Assembly: GCA_020002185.1 (NCBI GenBank)
Contig: CM034543.1
Coordinates: 2,409,033-2,473,032 of the forward strand
Direction: 5' to 3'
Source of the DNA: Paraescarpia echinospica
Taxonomy: Eukaryota; Annelida; Polychaeta; Sabellida; Siboglinidae
Length of the DNA: 64,000 nt
Part shown: in pieces, positions 1 to 11,529 of the stretch
How positions within the stretch are numbered: the first letter of the stretch is position 1
Layout: each line of letters opens with the position of its first letter
Notes under the pieces: generated by a model
Told to the model about the DNA's origin: nothing
Seen by the model: only the letters and a program-made list of their open reading frames with translations
Database searches by the model: none
Translations under genes and position numbers: made by a program

Positions 1-312
1 CTAACGAATGCACAAAAAATGTCCTCATCGGTGAATTATAAAAAAAAACTTGTTTATGAACGTGAAATTTAAGTGTTTCGAACACTTGTAGTGATGTTGC
101 TGTCCTGAGCGAATGTGGCAAATTGTTGCACAGAACCGCATAGCAAACTGTGAAACGTCGATCACCGCCATCCATGATTACAATCCGGCAGTAGGCCAGA
201 AGATCTTGCAGTAGGATCCGAACAAAGTTATTTTGCAGTTTCTATACCTTTGGGTTATCCTTATAGGGAATCCGAGTGATGCCACTCTGGCACTCTTGAG
301 CATTTTTAAAAT
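1..312. other. No gene seen
   Basis: No open frame with recognisable protein similarity and no obvious repeat lies here. It is the left flank of the inverted-repeat element that starts near 313. Confidence 0.5.
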
Positions 313-796
313 ATGCAAATTTCTGTCGCCAAAACAAAATATACTGTTTTCGTCAATATCTCAGTAACTTCTAACACCAGCACAACAAATGAGGTCTGTG
401 CCTATGTTTTGAAGGTATGTGGTACCGTTCAGGATGTTTCCAAAAAGGATACAATACTCCACCTCACCCAAAAATGCAAATTAAATGCCGCCATTTACAA
501 AATATTGAATTTTACACATATCACAATATATGCTTGATGGCAAAACAGATGATGTGTCTACCTGAGTTTTTACGATATACAATATCGACAAGGACATTCA
601 GATAGTAGTTTTGCCAACCAGTTTCTATTTAATATGCAAATTAGCAGCGTCCATTGAGATGAATTGATGTTTTATCAATAATTTTCGTAACTATTTATGA
701 CAGCGTTTCAAATGAGGTGTCTAACCCGATGTTCATAGGGTCAGGAAATGTGATGGTGCCATCCAAAAGTGACTTGTACACTGATATTCGAACATT

Positions 797-2080
797 CGAG
801 GGGCAGTCCAAAATATGTTTACAAGGCACATAGCGTCATTAAAATTGAGGCTAGACTGGTCGGATTTTATTGCAGATAAATTATTACTTTTCGTTGGAAA
901 CTTTGTGTCAGGTGCAGCACTTGTGTCGTGACGGCCATCAGTTAAAGAGACTCGACTGGAGCTGAGGAGGTCCGTGCAGTAATTCGTTTTTTGAATGCCA
1001 ATAATGTGTCTGCAGCGGAAATTCATCGTCAGTTGGTCGAAGTGTACGGGAACGAAGTGATCAGTTGTCAGAGTGTGATAAAGTGGTGTGCAGACTTTAG
1101 AACCGGACGATTCACGACAAATGGTTGTGAGAGAAGCGACAGACCCACGACAGCAAACAAGACGTGTTGACACAGCAATTATGGAAAACAGAACAGTTAC
1201 GTCAACTACAACAAGACTTGAGTCTTTCACATGGAACAGTTTTAAGGATTATTGAGGAATTAGGGTTTCACAAGGTTTGCGCGCGAAGGGTCTCGCAAGC
1301 ACTATCCGAAGATCGCAAGACCTCAAAGAATAGGTTGTGCCCTGTCATTCCTTGAGCGATATGCCGTTTGTGGCCATGGATTTCTCTTGCGCATTGTCAC
1401 TGGAGATGAGACATGGGTTCACCATCACACCCCGGAGACGAAACGTGCAAGCATGAAGTGGAAACATCCTGGGCCCCCGCGAACGAAGAAATTCAAGATT
1501 GTCAATTCTGTTGGCAAAGTGATGGCTACCGTTTTTTGGGACCATACAGGTCTGTTGTTGGTCGATTTCATGGAACGGGGAACGAAAATCAATGCAGCTT
1601 CATACTGTGCAACATTAGAACGTTTAAGAGCTGCCATTAATCGAAAACGCCCTGGGCTGCTGAAGGAAGGTGTTTTGCTTCTGCACGATAATGCTCGGCC
1701 ACACTGTGCTTCACCTCGCGAACTCTTGCAGCACTTCCGGTGGGAAGTCTTGGAACATCCGCCGTACAGCCCAGATTTGGTGCCGAGTGACTACCATCTC
1801 TTTCCTGCTCTTGAGGATCATGTTGGTGGCCACATATTTCAAAGTGATGACGACGTGAAGACAGCTGTGAGACGGTGGTTGAACATGCAGGACAGTGAAC
1901 TCTATGATGAAGGAATCGAAAAACTAGTCCAGCGTTATGACAAATGCCTCAACTGTGGTGGGGACTATATTAAAAAATAAAGAGGTGATCATAGAATAAA
2001 ATGTGTATTGCTTTTGTTATAAGTTGACATATATACTCCAGAATATGTGCCTTGTAAACTTATTTTTGGACTGCCCCTCG
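797..2080 (+). mobile_element. Tc1/mariner-family element, 1284 bp
   Basis: The element starts CGAGGGGCAGTCCAAAATATG at 797 and ends with the inverted form of the same sequence at 2080, so it has matching terminal inverted repeats of about 35 bp with few mismatches. The length of 1284 bp is normal for mariner. The right flank is TA (2081-2082), while the left flank reads TT (795-796), probably a mutated TA target duplication. It carries one transposase gene on the plus strand, broken by frameshifts and stops. It lies inside the spacer of the long-inverted-repeat element at 313-2568. Confidence 0.9.
961..1980 (+). pseudogene. Mariner transposase, frameshifted
   Basis: This encoded a DDD-type transposase that cuts and pastes the surrounding element. 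The N-terminal helix-turn-helix part is readable from 961 (EVRAVIRFLNANN, then EIHRQLVEVYGNEV and SVIKWCADFRTGR), after which stops and frame changes break it between about 1165 and 1380. From 1387 a 197-codon frame is open to a stop at 1980 and holds the catalytic core: TGDETWVHHH (first Asp), LLHDNARPH (second Asp) and YSPDLVPSDYHLF (third Asp). I count 33 residues between the second and third Asp where mariner normally has 34, so a codon may be missing. No full-length protein can be made from this copy. Confidence 0.88.
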
Positions 2081-2568
2081 TATATACATCTACCATCGCC
2101 ATTAACGAAAACCTGTTTTATCACCTTTTGGATGGCCCTATCACATTTCCCGACCCTATGAATATAGTGTTAGGTACCTCATTTGAAACTCTGTCATAAA
2201 TAGTTCCGAAGATTTTAACAAAACATCAATTTGTCTTAATGGTTGCTGTTAATTTGCACATAAAATGGAAACCGGTATGCAAAACTACTATCTGAATGTC
2301 CTCATCGATATTGTATATCCTAAAAACGCAGGTAGACACGTCAACTGTTTTGCTATCAAGCATATACTGTGACATGCGCAAATTCAATATTTAGTAAATG
2401 GCGCACCTAATTTGCATACCTTGGATGTAGTGGAGTGTTGTATCCTTTTGGAAACACCCTGAAAGACCTTCAAAACATAGACACATCATTTGTTGTGCTG
2501 GTGTCAATAGTTACTGAGATATTGACGAAAACAGAATATCTTGTTATGGCGACACTAATTTCGGACAC

Positions 2569-3936
2569 ATCAAGGATATAGAAACCCCAAAAATTTGTGT
2601 CCTTACCCTACTGCAACGTTCACCCTCAGAACAGCATTTCACTGCCGGATCATTAAGTTTAGACAAAACAATTCCAATTATATATAGATACAAAAATTAA
2701 AACCGCGTATTATGCCTAGCCATGCACATGCAGCGACGTGCAATGTATACGGTGATGCACGTGGCATGCTATGACATATTTTATACCGTGGCACGCACCA
2801 CATTGTAGACACAACTAAGCATTTATAAAATAAATACTTATCTAATGTCTGATGAAGTTTTCAGAATATGGTAAACGTGACAAAACTGGTGACCTTTCTG
2901 ATAAACCTTTCACATGGCCAATATTTCTACATCTAATGATGACAGTTGTTGTTGTCACCATATTAGCAAATGTGTAACTATACGAAAGGAGTGAGTATGA
3001 TTTATAATCACGTATCTGATCACCTCATCAGTAGAAACTCACATTTGCTAAGCTACCCGCTAATGTGATGGTCGCCATAAGTTGGGTGATTCCAAATATA
3101 ACGAATACAACATTCTTAATTAAATAATCTCAACAATCTACATGAATTTGTAGCTTTCGGCATAAGTAAATATACACAAACCGAACAAGCATCTCAAAAC
3201 CTGTAAATGTCAATGCTAAAATCCACTGATCAATAATTTGTGGCAAAATCAAAGTGTAAGCATATCAAAAAAATAATACATCGCAAAATCAAAATTGCCT
3301 TCTAAACGAAGTGCTTGAATCGCTTAAAAACAGTGTTTTACTTACAACGTTAAGACAACAATTATCACTATCACCATAGCCTATGAGCAAACTAGTGTTA
3401 CGGCAGAGGGGTAGAACAACATTCGGCAAAATAACTGGTGCAATTCAATGGTTATGACCGAAATATACAGAAACAACACCTCTTTAAAAAAATGACATCT
3501 TGTGAGTTCGTCCTTATTGACGAGCACTCCCAGTCACGAAACTGACACTTCATAAACAGTAGCAGTGTAGGGACCGTGAAAGGTCAACCGCGACGGGTCG
3601 GGACTTCAGTCAGTTGCTGGGTCGGCATGCCACATGCAGCAAGTAAACGCCTCCACTAAATGCTTTTTGGGTAATATTTTGGGTCAAAAAAGTTTTTAGA
3701 CGTAACTTGAGTGGTTTAGTATGGTGCAGATTGGTCTTCTAAATGGCAAAAAGTCTTCTTTTGCAGTGAAATCCGTATTATAGAAGGTTGGACAGAGTGA
3801 GAACCATTATGATGCGATACCAGGCCAATTACATCCAAGGGAACCACACAGTCACAAATCCGGCGCGGAGTAAACAGCACGCACGCACACACACAGGGAC
3901 CTAGACGAGACCATTAGCTATGTCGTTCTCCTGGTT
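2569..3936. other. AT-rich intergenic stretch and 3' flank of the transporter gene
   Basis: No coding frame with recognisable similarity is present. The right-hand part lies just downstream of the minus-strand stop codon at 3937 and should include the transporter's 3' untranslated region. I could not pick a polyadenylation site with confidence. Confidence 0.4.
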
Positions 3937-4159
3937 CTAGTTTTCCTCCTCCATCTCTACGATCTGACTGTCCTCGAGGACTTGGTCCTGCTGTTTCGGC
4001 TTGGCCTCTTCCATCTGTATGACCTGATGGACCCTGGAGACCGCCAGACTGCGCTTTTGGTCGAGGTCGAGTTGCTCCAGCTCGGCCTTCGAGAGATGTT
4101 CCACTATGCCAGCGCCGTACGAATCGCCTACCACGTTGACAGAGGTACGCAGTCGGTCG
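3937..4159 (-). CDS. EAAT exon H (TM8 end and cytoplasmic tail)
   Basis: The acceptor is CTGTTTCAG, giving the split Leu and then [21 protein letters not shown] second AG at about 4185 would give unrelated residues and break the family alignment, so the nearer one is chosen. The tail is acidic and glutamine-rich and ends MEEEN at a stop at 3937-3939. Confidence 0.93.
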
Positions 4160-6878
4160 CTGAAACAGTCCAACCGTAATGGCGTCTGCAATTCAATTTC
4201 ATTTCATTATTTCCAGTTGAACAAAGCAGATGTATAAACAACATTTGTGCATATTACAAATGTTTATATACCTTAGAAGTATATGAAGAATTATACATGA
4301 GTGTATGAATTAGTGAATGAATGAATGCATGAATCAATTAAAGTTTAATCAACAACATAATACAATTGCACACTATGTTGTGCTGGTGTTGCTGCTGAAG
4401 GTACATAGCTGAAGTTATGCGACTTATAACACGCTATGCCCTTCTCGAATTAAAGAACGTAAAACACAATACGAATTATAAGATAAATCACACAATAAGA
4501 ATCACTATTCATTAATTCTATGAACTTATTACAGTGGTGCTTGTGCTTTTGAGGTTTACAAATATGCAGAAAATAATAAAATTAATTATTTAATAATAAT
4601 ATAGTTATGGTTAATGGACCAGTGGTCTAGATGGAGGCAAGATCAATTTATCGCAAAGAGAGTAGATGCCCTGGAAGTGGAACGCAAAAGGAGATGAGTA
4701 CAACCAAGGCTGAAAAGGGAGGATTGTGTAGAGAGATGTGAAGGGATTTTTGAGAGGAGCGGAACACGAAAGCGAAAGATAGAGGGGAATGGGGACGGTT
4801 GGTGGAGAGAGCAGTGCAAGATCAGTGAAGGGGAAGGTAAAATACATAAATAGAGGACAAGTATTGTGGCAATTAAATATGTGATCTTATTTACATTAAC
4901 TTATGAAATAAAAGTATTATTATGATATTCTATTGCAGCATGTGACTTACAGAAGCCAGTCGACGGAGATTATGAGACCGATGTCTTCAGTGGGAAGTCC
5001 TACAGCGGTGAGCACCATCAGCATAGTGACCAGTCCAGCACTGGGCACACTCGCCGCGCCCACACTCGCCAGGGTGGCCGTCAAACTGAAAGTGAAACAC
5101 AGCACAAAGGTCAACTTCACAACCATGTCTGCTCCTGCAAGCTGTATATGTTGAAGTTTGTTAGGAGCACTTGTTTAAATAAGTAATTTATTTTTAACTA
5201 CAAGCAAGAATAGACATTCCAATATGACAACATACACCATTAGCAAGATGTGAACACGAAAATAATGGTGTGGCGGAAACGGATGAACAGAAGTGCAATA
5301 TTTTTCAATGATTCACCCCCGACAAATATAGGTTTTGGTGATATAAATGCAGTATTTTACAATAAGTATAATAACAATCCAAAACTAAATAACGAAGTGC
5401 CTACAAAATAAAATGTTTAGAACTATTTTTAATTTGGACATTTTCAAATCTAATACATAGATAGTTGCATTTATATGAGTGAGTATCACAATCTAGACTA
5501 GATTATCACAGAACCCAATTGTGCAAAAGAATAAAAAGTTGTGACGACCAACATAAACAATAGGTAGTATATATCAATATTGAAATTAACGTGGGATGAA
5601 GAACACATTTATGAGTTATATTATCGTTTCAAGCAGTGAGAAGCCACAAGTACAGCAAACAACAGTAATCTGACACAAATTCTTCACTACCAAAGTGAAG
5701 TGTCATTGGCCCTGTCCCAGCGGTTTCCTTAATAGTGAGGTTCCACCAGTAAGACAACCGCCATACCTGACTGTGATGACCTGGGCAATGCTAAGTTCGA
5801 TGCCGTTCATCTGCGCTATAAAGATGGCTGCGACGGCCTCGTAAAGCGCCGTGCCGTCCATGTTGACGGTGCAGCCGATGGGCAGCATAAAGCGGGTTAC
5901 TCGCTGGTCGACGCCGATGTTCTCCTCCAAGCATTGGAACGTAATGGGCAGGGTCGCCGCACTGCACGCACATGTAAGAACAATCTAACTATAATCGAGG
6001 AAACATATATATATATATGTATATATATATACATATATATATGTGTATATATATATATATATGTATGCGGGTATGTTAACGTTTTCCTCTTAGACGGCTT
6101 GAACCTCGAGCGCCAAACTTTCACGGATTAATCTACGACCCTACGAATAGGACGTCAGACCTATATCTTTTCACAACGGCCCCTGCGTCATAGACTTAGC
6201 AACATGAAGAAGACGCTGACACAATAATGCTAATATATATATTCTTATACCTATTGCACAGCAATACGAATATTATTTTACAAAGATACACTATCACGAC
6301 TAGGGCCTATCGGTGGACATGAACTTTACATTCTCTCTGACCTTCGCCAGTGTGAACAGACGAGTATCTGCGAGTGGGATATGGTGTTTGATCGTTTGGC
6401 GTGCAGTTTACCTTCAACGTAGTTAGTATAGTCTTAAGAACATTCTATTAATCAATAAAAGAAAAACTAGCAACAGACTGCCTCATTTTAAGTGTGACCT
6501 CTGACTGACCTAGACGCAGTGGCGAGGGCGGTAATCCAGGCGTGTAGGACGCCCTTGAAGAAGACGAGGGGGTTCGTGCGGGTGATGATGTAAAAGATGA
6601 GGGGAAGCGTGCCGCAGAAGTGGATGGCGAGGCCCAGGGTTACCGTGAACATGTACAGACCAAGCTGCGCCGCGGTCTCCGCCAGGTTCTGTTCAGTTAT
6701 GATCTTACCCGCGATGAGGAACAAGATACCAATTGGAGAGTACCTGGAACAAATAATAATAATCACATCATTTAGTTGCTGTCATCATAAGGATAATTAA
6801 AGACTATACTTTCATGGTGCAATATTCATTATTTTAAATATCATAACAGCAATATCATAAAAGATGATAAAGTTAGTA

Positions 6879-6966
<88 letters not shown>

Positions 6967-9900
6967 CATAATATCAATAAATTTACAAGAGCATTATAAA
7001 AATAACGTACAATTGTTATAATTTTTTTCTAAATATCAATGACTGTTATAAGATTAATATAATAAATAATCTTATAAATTAAATAATCTATATAAACTAA
7101 ATAATCGTAGAATAATCTGATTTTAGTTTGACCACTGACCACATGACGGCGTAGACGAGAGTCATGACGATTTCGTTGAGGTTCTGGAAGAGATTTTGCA
7201 TTGTGCGAGCCTTCTCACCCATATGGCCCATGATCACCCCAAACACAATGCAGAAGCCAAGGATTCCTGAAATACAGCCACCCAATCAAGTACATCTGTT
7301 GTCTAACAACTGCTTTTTTCTTAAAACAAAGTTTAACATTGGCAAATGTGCTTTCTCTGTAGCTGCACCAAAATCTGAAATCAACTCATATAACTTTAAA
7401 ATCATCTGAAACAAGAGGTACCTCTTGTAAAAAAACTCGAGACTTATTTATTTGAAATTGCATTCCCACCCTAACCTTCGACGATCCCTTGCATTAATGA
7501 TGACTCTTGCTCGTCCCTATTCACGATGTTGCCCAATAGTTTTTGTATGTCGTGTCTCCGAGTTCAGATTCCTGCGGATACAGGCGCTATAGACGTTTAT
7601 TATTATTAATAATATTATAATTATTACCTTTAGGCTCTGTGATACCTCTACCAACTGTGATAGTATCGCCATCTGGCGCATTAAGTTCCACCAGTTACGG
7701 TTAAATAGTTTATCATTATACATATATATGGCCTGGCATTGTTCGAGAAAGATCTGTTAGCCGGGATACGGAAGGCACTTCCGCCCAGATGTACCACGAT
7801 GTTGACATGAATAATTAAACAGTTCTGTTACAATACACGTTGTCTGATTATTGTTGAGTACAGTAGAGTACCATTCCACCAACTTGAACATATCAACAGA
7901 ACTGACAGATCCGATACATGATCTATTGTCTAGTAACAAGGTCCGTCAAACTTATCAAAGTGACTGTTGCACACGTGAAACACGTTGTACATTTTTGCTG
8001 AAATTCTGGCCTCAAATGTTTTCCTTGTAGCAAAACAGGGAGCAGTTGTATGAACGAGAACTGTGTGCGGGAAAGATTGAGTTAGCAGATGTCATGATGC
8101 CCTAGTAATGAAATGGACATTTGGAAACATAATTGGGAAGGCAAAGCTTGACGGAGATCACTCGCATAATAAGTATTCTGACGTCAGTTTGTAGATCTCG
8201 CAATCGTTCTAAAGACTGAGTTTGGATATCTGTATATTACTGCCTACATTGCTGGTGACAGTGCTAATGCAATGTGTTAGCATAATGTGCTAGCGCAGTG
8301 TGTCATCACAGTATGTTAGCAGACCGATGTGCTCGCATGCTGATGTGTTACACTTTAGAGTTAGTACACGTGTTAGCGCCACGTGTTAGCACAATGCATT
8401 AGCACACTGATGTGTTAGCACATTGACCTGTTACTGTGAGCGCGGTGTGTCGGCAGACAGACTTAACTAATAATAATAATATCGTAACTCCTCTTGCGCC
8501 TAAATCTTTGGAAACCAACCTCAGAGGTGCATCAAGACAAACCGTTTGGTCAATCTCAAAATCGATAAGCAGTATTCAAGTTGTCAACAAATGGATGGAA
8601 GCGCCGGGGAGCTCTGGTGGATGAGCAAATACAAACCTAGAACATTCATGCCGTCTTTGAACTCGAGTTTTCGCACCATCTCTACACGTTCGTTCGTCAC
8701 TTTCGTTGTTGTGTTATCACCGTGTGAAGGCGGGATGGAAATCTTTTTGGACACGTACGCCATCTGCTCCTGCTGGAAGCATGCTCGGACCAGGTTCTGT
8801 GTGAACAGGTTCCTGTGGAGCCGACGAGACAAGGTGGTTGGATACTGGTTATTTGTTTTTGTACAAAAAGATGCCAAATTTGAGTGTTGCATCTCAAACA
8901 CAATTTTTTCGTTGTGCTAATAAATGTTCTAAAGAAATACTTATGTACACCTACAACTTACATACAATACAGTACAGAGTAATGTGCTTAAATTGTGCCA
9001 ATTATTCAAAGGAGGCAGGGTTTTCCTAGTTTTTCATTTAATAATCAATATAACATTGAAGTATGTTAAAGGTATACAGCCCGCCAAATTGTGTCTAGTA
9101 AGCCGGCAAAAACGTGCACAATTTGGAAGATACGCCCCGGAGCATGTTCAAATAGTAACCAAAACATCCAGTTTAAAAACAAGCCTTACTGGCAATACGG
9201 CCAAGTCGGGCTGAGTTAACCGCAATAACCTTTGATGTTCAACGATATCTCATTTCCAACGTTCAACGCACCAGACGTCCTGTTACAAATTACTACGCTG
9301 GCTAATTCAGGGTAGAGGGACAGACTGCCCCCCTATAAATTTAAACGATTGTCAAAACGTGCTAAATAAAAACAATAAAAAAGTGATATATGGCGTATGT
9401 ATATTTCGGAAATTTGTATTTAAAAGATGGACGATCTCAGAATGCAATTATAAACACCTACAAATGACACACAATAAAACACAAAATCGTTCATGAAGAT
9501 GATACCCCCGCTGCCGTAGAGATAAGGATACTTTCATTAGTCCCAACAGCAATAACAGATAACATAGTATTCAAATATACGTACAAATATTGAAATGTAA
9601 AATATACAGTGAAAACTAATATAAATCAACATATCATACATTTTGCAAATAAATTAGAAAGAAAACAATTGTTGCGGGTTGAAAGACGAGTCCTTGTAAG
9701 ATCAAAACTGATCGCTATCGGCTATCGTATGAGCCACCCCAAAGAAAACAGTTAGAAAGAAAATAATGATCACTATCGTAGAAGCGGCCCCAAAGAAAAA
9801 TGAAACCAGAGAAAAAAGAAACAAAAAGAAACAAAAACAATTGCTATGTGACGGGAAATTCAGGACTACAGTAACTAAGATCAAAATTTATCATTATCAT

Positions 9901-10749
9901 AGGAGCCACCCAAAGAAAAACAAAAATTATAAAGAAAACAATTGCTGTGGGACCGGGAGACTCCTGCAAAGGTCGAAATGAAAAAAAGGGAAAAGAAAAA
10001 CAACGTCAGCGTACCTGATGAGATCGAGGACGGCATCAAAGGTGGCGACCTTCTTGAATACGGTTTTTGCGGTGGAGCCCATCCCCGCCTTGATGGACGG
10101 GTTGCCGGGGTGAATGGCGAGCACACAGACGATGCCTACGATGACGGCCAGGAGGGTCGTGGTTAAGTAGTAGACCAGGGCACGTGTACCCATGCGACCA
10201 CTTGCTCGAGGGTCCAGCTGGGAAAGACCTGGAAGACACAAACTGTAGTGACAAGTGACACGGACACAATGATGACACAACATAATGGTGATAAAAAACA
10301 ATGGTGACACAAAGATAATGGCGATACAAAAACAATGGTGAGAAAAACATTGATGACACAGAAACAATGGTGACACAAAAACAATGGTGAAGGAAAAATA
10401 ATGGTGACATAAAAACAAGGATGATACTAAAACAAATTGTAGTGACAAGTGGCACAGACACAGTGATGACACAAAATAATGGTGACACAAAAATGATGGT
10501 GGCATAATGTGATGTAATGGTAATGAGTGTCACCTGTTGAAATCACTTACCTGCGACCATACTGGAGACAATGAGGGGCAGGATGAGCATTTTTAGCATC
10601 CTCATGAGGACTTCCCCTGGAAAGGAGACCAGGACTTTGACATCCGTATTCGGGTCGCCCATGCGCCCGAGAATCCCGACGAGTATGCCCACGAACACCC
10701 CGAGTACAGTGAGACCCAGTAAGAGGTTCATCTTGATCCATACCCATAC
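3937..10749 (-). CDS. Excitatory amino acid (glutamate) transporter, SLC1/EAAT2-like, 8 exons, 5' partial
   Basis: This gene encodes a plasma-membrane sodium-coupled glutamate/aspartate transporter. Coding segments on the minus strand are 10551-10749, 10015-10228, 8637-8812, 7140-7266, 6510-6743, 5767-5961, 4951-5085 and 3937-4159. They add to 1503 bases, 500 codons plus stop, with every intron GT-AG and every junction in phase. Family landmarks in order are the TM1-TM2 block ending SSMVAG, the TM3 block [21 protein letters not shown] before TM4, hairpin 1 (TASSAATLP), the TM7 sodium site NMDGT, hairpin 2 ([12 protein letters not shown]) and TM8 [17 protein letters not shown]. The arginine after DRL matches the one that binds the substrate side-chain carboxylate in EAATs. 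Family members run about 540-570 residues, so one or more N-terminal exons are missing. The first exon seen begins in phase 0 behind an acceptor. No coding break is visible, so this looks like a working host gene. Confidence 0.95.
4951..5085 (-). CDS. EAAT exon G (hairpin 2, TM8 start)
   Basis: The acceptor is CTTTCAG and the donor GTAAGT. It encodes [38 protein letters not shown] and [14 protein letters not shown] is the extracellular gate hairpin of the family, with VPSAG where VPQAG is more usual. Confidence 0.93.
5767..5961 (-). CDS. EAAT exon F (hairpin 1 end, TM7)
   Basis: The acceptor is GTGCAG and the donor GTATGG. It encodes [34 protein letters not shown] (the NMDGT sodium and substrate site) and [11 protein letters not shown]. 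Confidence 0.94.
6007..6063. repeat. TA-rich microsatellite
   Basis: Imperfect (TA)n with interspersed TATG, in an intron of the glutamate transporter and directly beside the dispersed repeat that starts at 6066. Confidence 0.9.
6066..6410 (+). repeat. Dispersed repeat, copy 1
   Basis: This non-coding repeat starts GCGGGTATGTTAACGTTTT and includes TTAGACGGCTTGAAC, GGATTAATCTACGACC and CACGACTAGGGCCTATCG. The same order of blocks occurs at 10879-11440 and, split by a transposon, at 46640-46709 plus 53912-54450. Each copy starts next to a short GTAT-type microsatellite. It has no coding capacity and no clear terminal inverted repeats; a SINE or a non-autonomous element is possible. Confidence 0.8.
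6510..6743 (-). CDS. EAAT exon E (TM5-TM6, start of hairpin 1)
   Basis: The acceptor is TTGTTCCAG and the donor GTCAGT. It encodes [47 protein letters not shown] and ATAS. The serine-rich hairpin 1 tip is split across this junction. Confidence 0.93.
6880..6965. repeat. (CA)n microsatellite
   Basis: About 85 bp of uninterrupted CA dinucleotides in an intron of the glutamate transporter. Confidence 0.98.
7140..7266 (-). CDS. EAAT exon D (TM4 end to TM5)
   Basis: The acceptor is TATTTCAG and the donor GTCAGT. It encodes [20 protein letters not shown] and [14 protein letters not shown]. The final Trp codon is split with exon E. Confidence 0.92.
8240..8440. repeat. Imperfect minisatellite, GTGTTAGCACA-type units
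   Basis: About a dozen diverged units of roughly 15-20 bp built on GTGTTAGCACA or ATGTGTTAGCAC, in an intron of the glutamate transporter. No open frame or regulatory motif is evident. Confidence 0.7.
8637..8812 (-). CDS. EAAT exon C (extracellular loop to TM4)
   Basis: The acceptor is CTCCACAG and the donor GTTTGT. It begins with the conserved [14 protein letters not shown] and ends [12 protein letters not shown]. The loop includes the sequons NTT and, less certainly, others of the extracellular side. The exon has high-quality joins on both sides. Confidence 0.9.
10015..10228 (-). CDS. EAAT exon B (TM3 and extracellular loop start)
   Basis: The acceptor is CTTCCAG and the donor GTACGC. It encodes [13 protein letters not shown], the TM3 segment [19 protein letters not shown], and ends DAVLDLIR. 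The TGA-free frame is continuous with exon A through a split Gly codon. Confidence 0.92.
10240..10510. repeat. Minisatellite, CAATGGTGACACAAAAA-type units
   Basis: About a dozen units of roughly 17-22 bp (AATGGTGACACAAAAACA and variants) fill the intron between EAAT exons A and B. Long minus-strand frames here are translations of the repeat and not genes. Confidence 0.85.
10551..10749 (-). CDS. EAAT exon A (TM1-TM2)
   Basis: The acceptor is CCTTTGCAG and the donor GTAAGT. The exon encodes [13 protein letters not shown] through SSMVAG. The hydrophobic runs match TM1 and TM2 of SLC1 proteins. It opens in phase 0 and leaves one base for the next exon. An upstream exon must supply the start codon, although the Met in KMN is an in-frame alternative. 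Confidence 0.9.
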
Positions 10750-10814
10750 CTGCAAAGGTAGACGCAGTGAGGAGTAAGCACTTCTGGTAGGGGTGAAACA
10801 ATTAAATTATAATC

Positions 10815-10878
10815 GAACTAGCGTATGTATGTATGTGCGTGCGTGCGTGCGTGCGTACGTACTTACGTACGTACGTAA
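10815..10878. repeat. Tetranucleotide microsatellite
   Basis: Runs of TATG, then TGCG, then TACG and TAAG units. It sits immediately left of dispersed repeat copy 2, as the TA tract does for copy 1. Confidence 0.9.
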
Positions 10879-11440
10879 GTAAGCGGGTATGTTAAAGTTT
10901 TCTCCTAGACGGGTTGAACCATGAGTGCGAAACGTTCAGGGATTAATCTACGACCGCATGAATAGGACATAAGACCTATATATTTTCAAAATACCCCATA
11001 TATGTCAAGATTATCACCTTTTATGGGATAAATCAGATGTTCGGAACGTAAAACGTAATATGCGCGTAATACGTAACTTAACAATCGCAGGAACCACAGA
11101 TACGTCGGAAAAACGGCCTGTGCTCGTAGACTTGGCAACATGAAGTAGACCCTGACGCAACAATGCTTATGTATACCCTCATGCCAATAGCATAGCACTA
11201 CTAAATTTATTTTACAATTCTATACTATCACGACTAGGGCCTATCGATGGACGTGAACTTCACATTCTCTCCAACCTTCGTCATTTGGAACAAACAACGA
11301 GTATCTGCGAGTGAGTTGTGGTCCTTATGTAACGATGCTGTGTGTTTTCTAACATTTGGTAAATATTACTATCACGACTGTCAACTACCAAGGTATCCCG
11401 ACAAGTGACGGGCATTTTTGCAAGTACATAGAAATGTCGA
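10879..11440 (+). repeat. Dispersed repeat, copy 2
   Basis: The same family as 6066-6410, but extending further: it shares GGATTAATCTACGACC, TTCGGAACGTAAA, GGCCTATCGATGGACG, AACGATGCTGTGTGTTTTCT and ACTACCAAGG with the 53912-54450 copy. It lies upstream of the first transporter exon found. It is non-coding. Confidence 0.8.
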
Positions 11441-11529
11441 TGGTTCATGATAGTACACAACCTTGTTTTACACCGTATTCGTTAATTAAGGGATTCTTAG
11501 GACACAGCTGGGGATAGTCAAACAGTACC

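Larger units (their letters stand above)
313..2568. mobile_element. Old non-autonomous element with ~0.5 kb inverted arms, split by mariner
   Basis: Reading 2568 back to about 2083 on the minus strand reproduces 313 to about 794 on the plus strand with many point differences. Landmarks are GATATACAATATCGA, TTCAGATAGTAGTTTTGC and CATAGGGTCAGGAAATGTGAT. The two arms face each other and hold no coding sequence of their own. A mariner copy sits in the short central spacer. Arm ends are approximate because the outermost bases have diverged, and no target duplication could be fixed. It is read as a long-TIR MITE or foldback element, older than the mariner it contains. Confidence 0.75.

Noticed and set aside
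5897..6131. Frames rich in Tyr-Ile-Tyr on both strands
   Set aside because: Translations of the TA microsatellite in an intron.
9927..10533. Minus-strand frames of 165-192 codons rich in [14 protein letters not shown] repeats
   Set aside because: These are translations of the intronic minisatellite running into EAAT exon B; only the exon part is coding.
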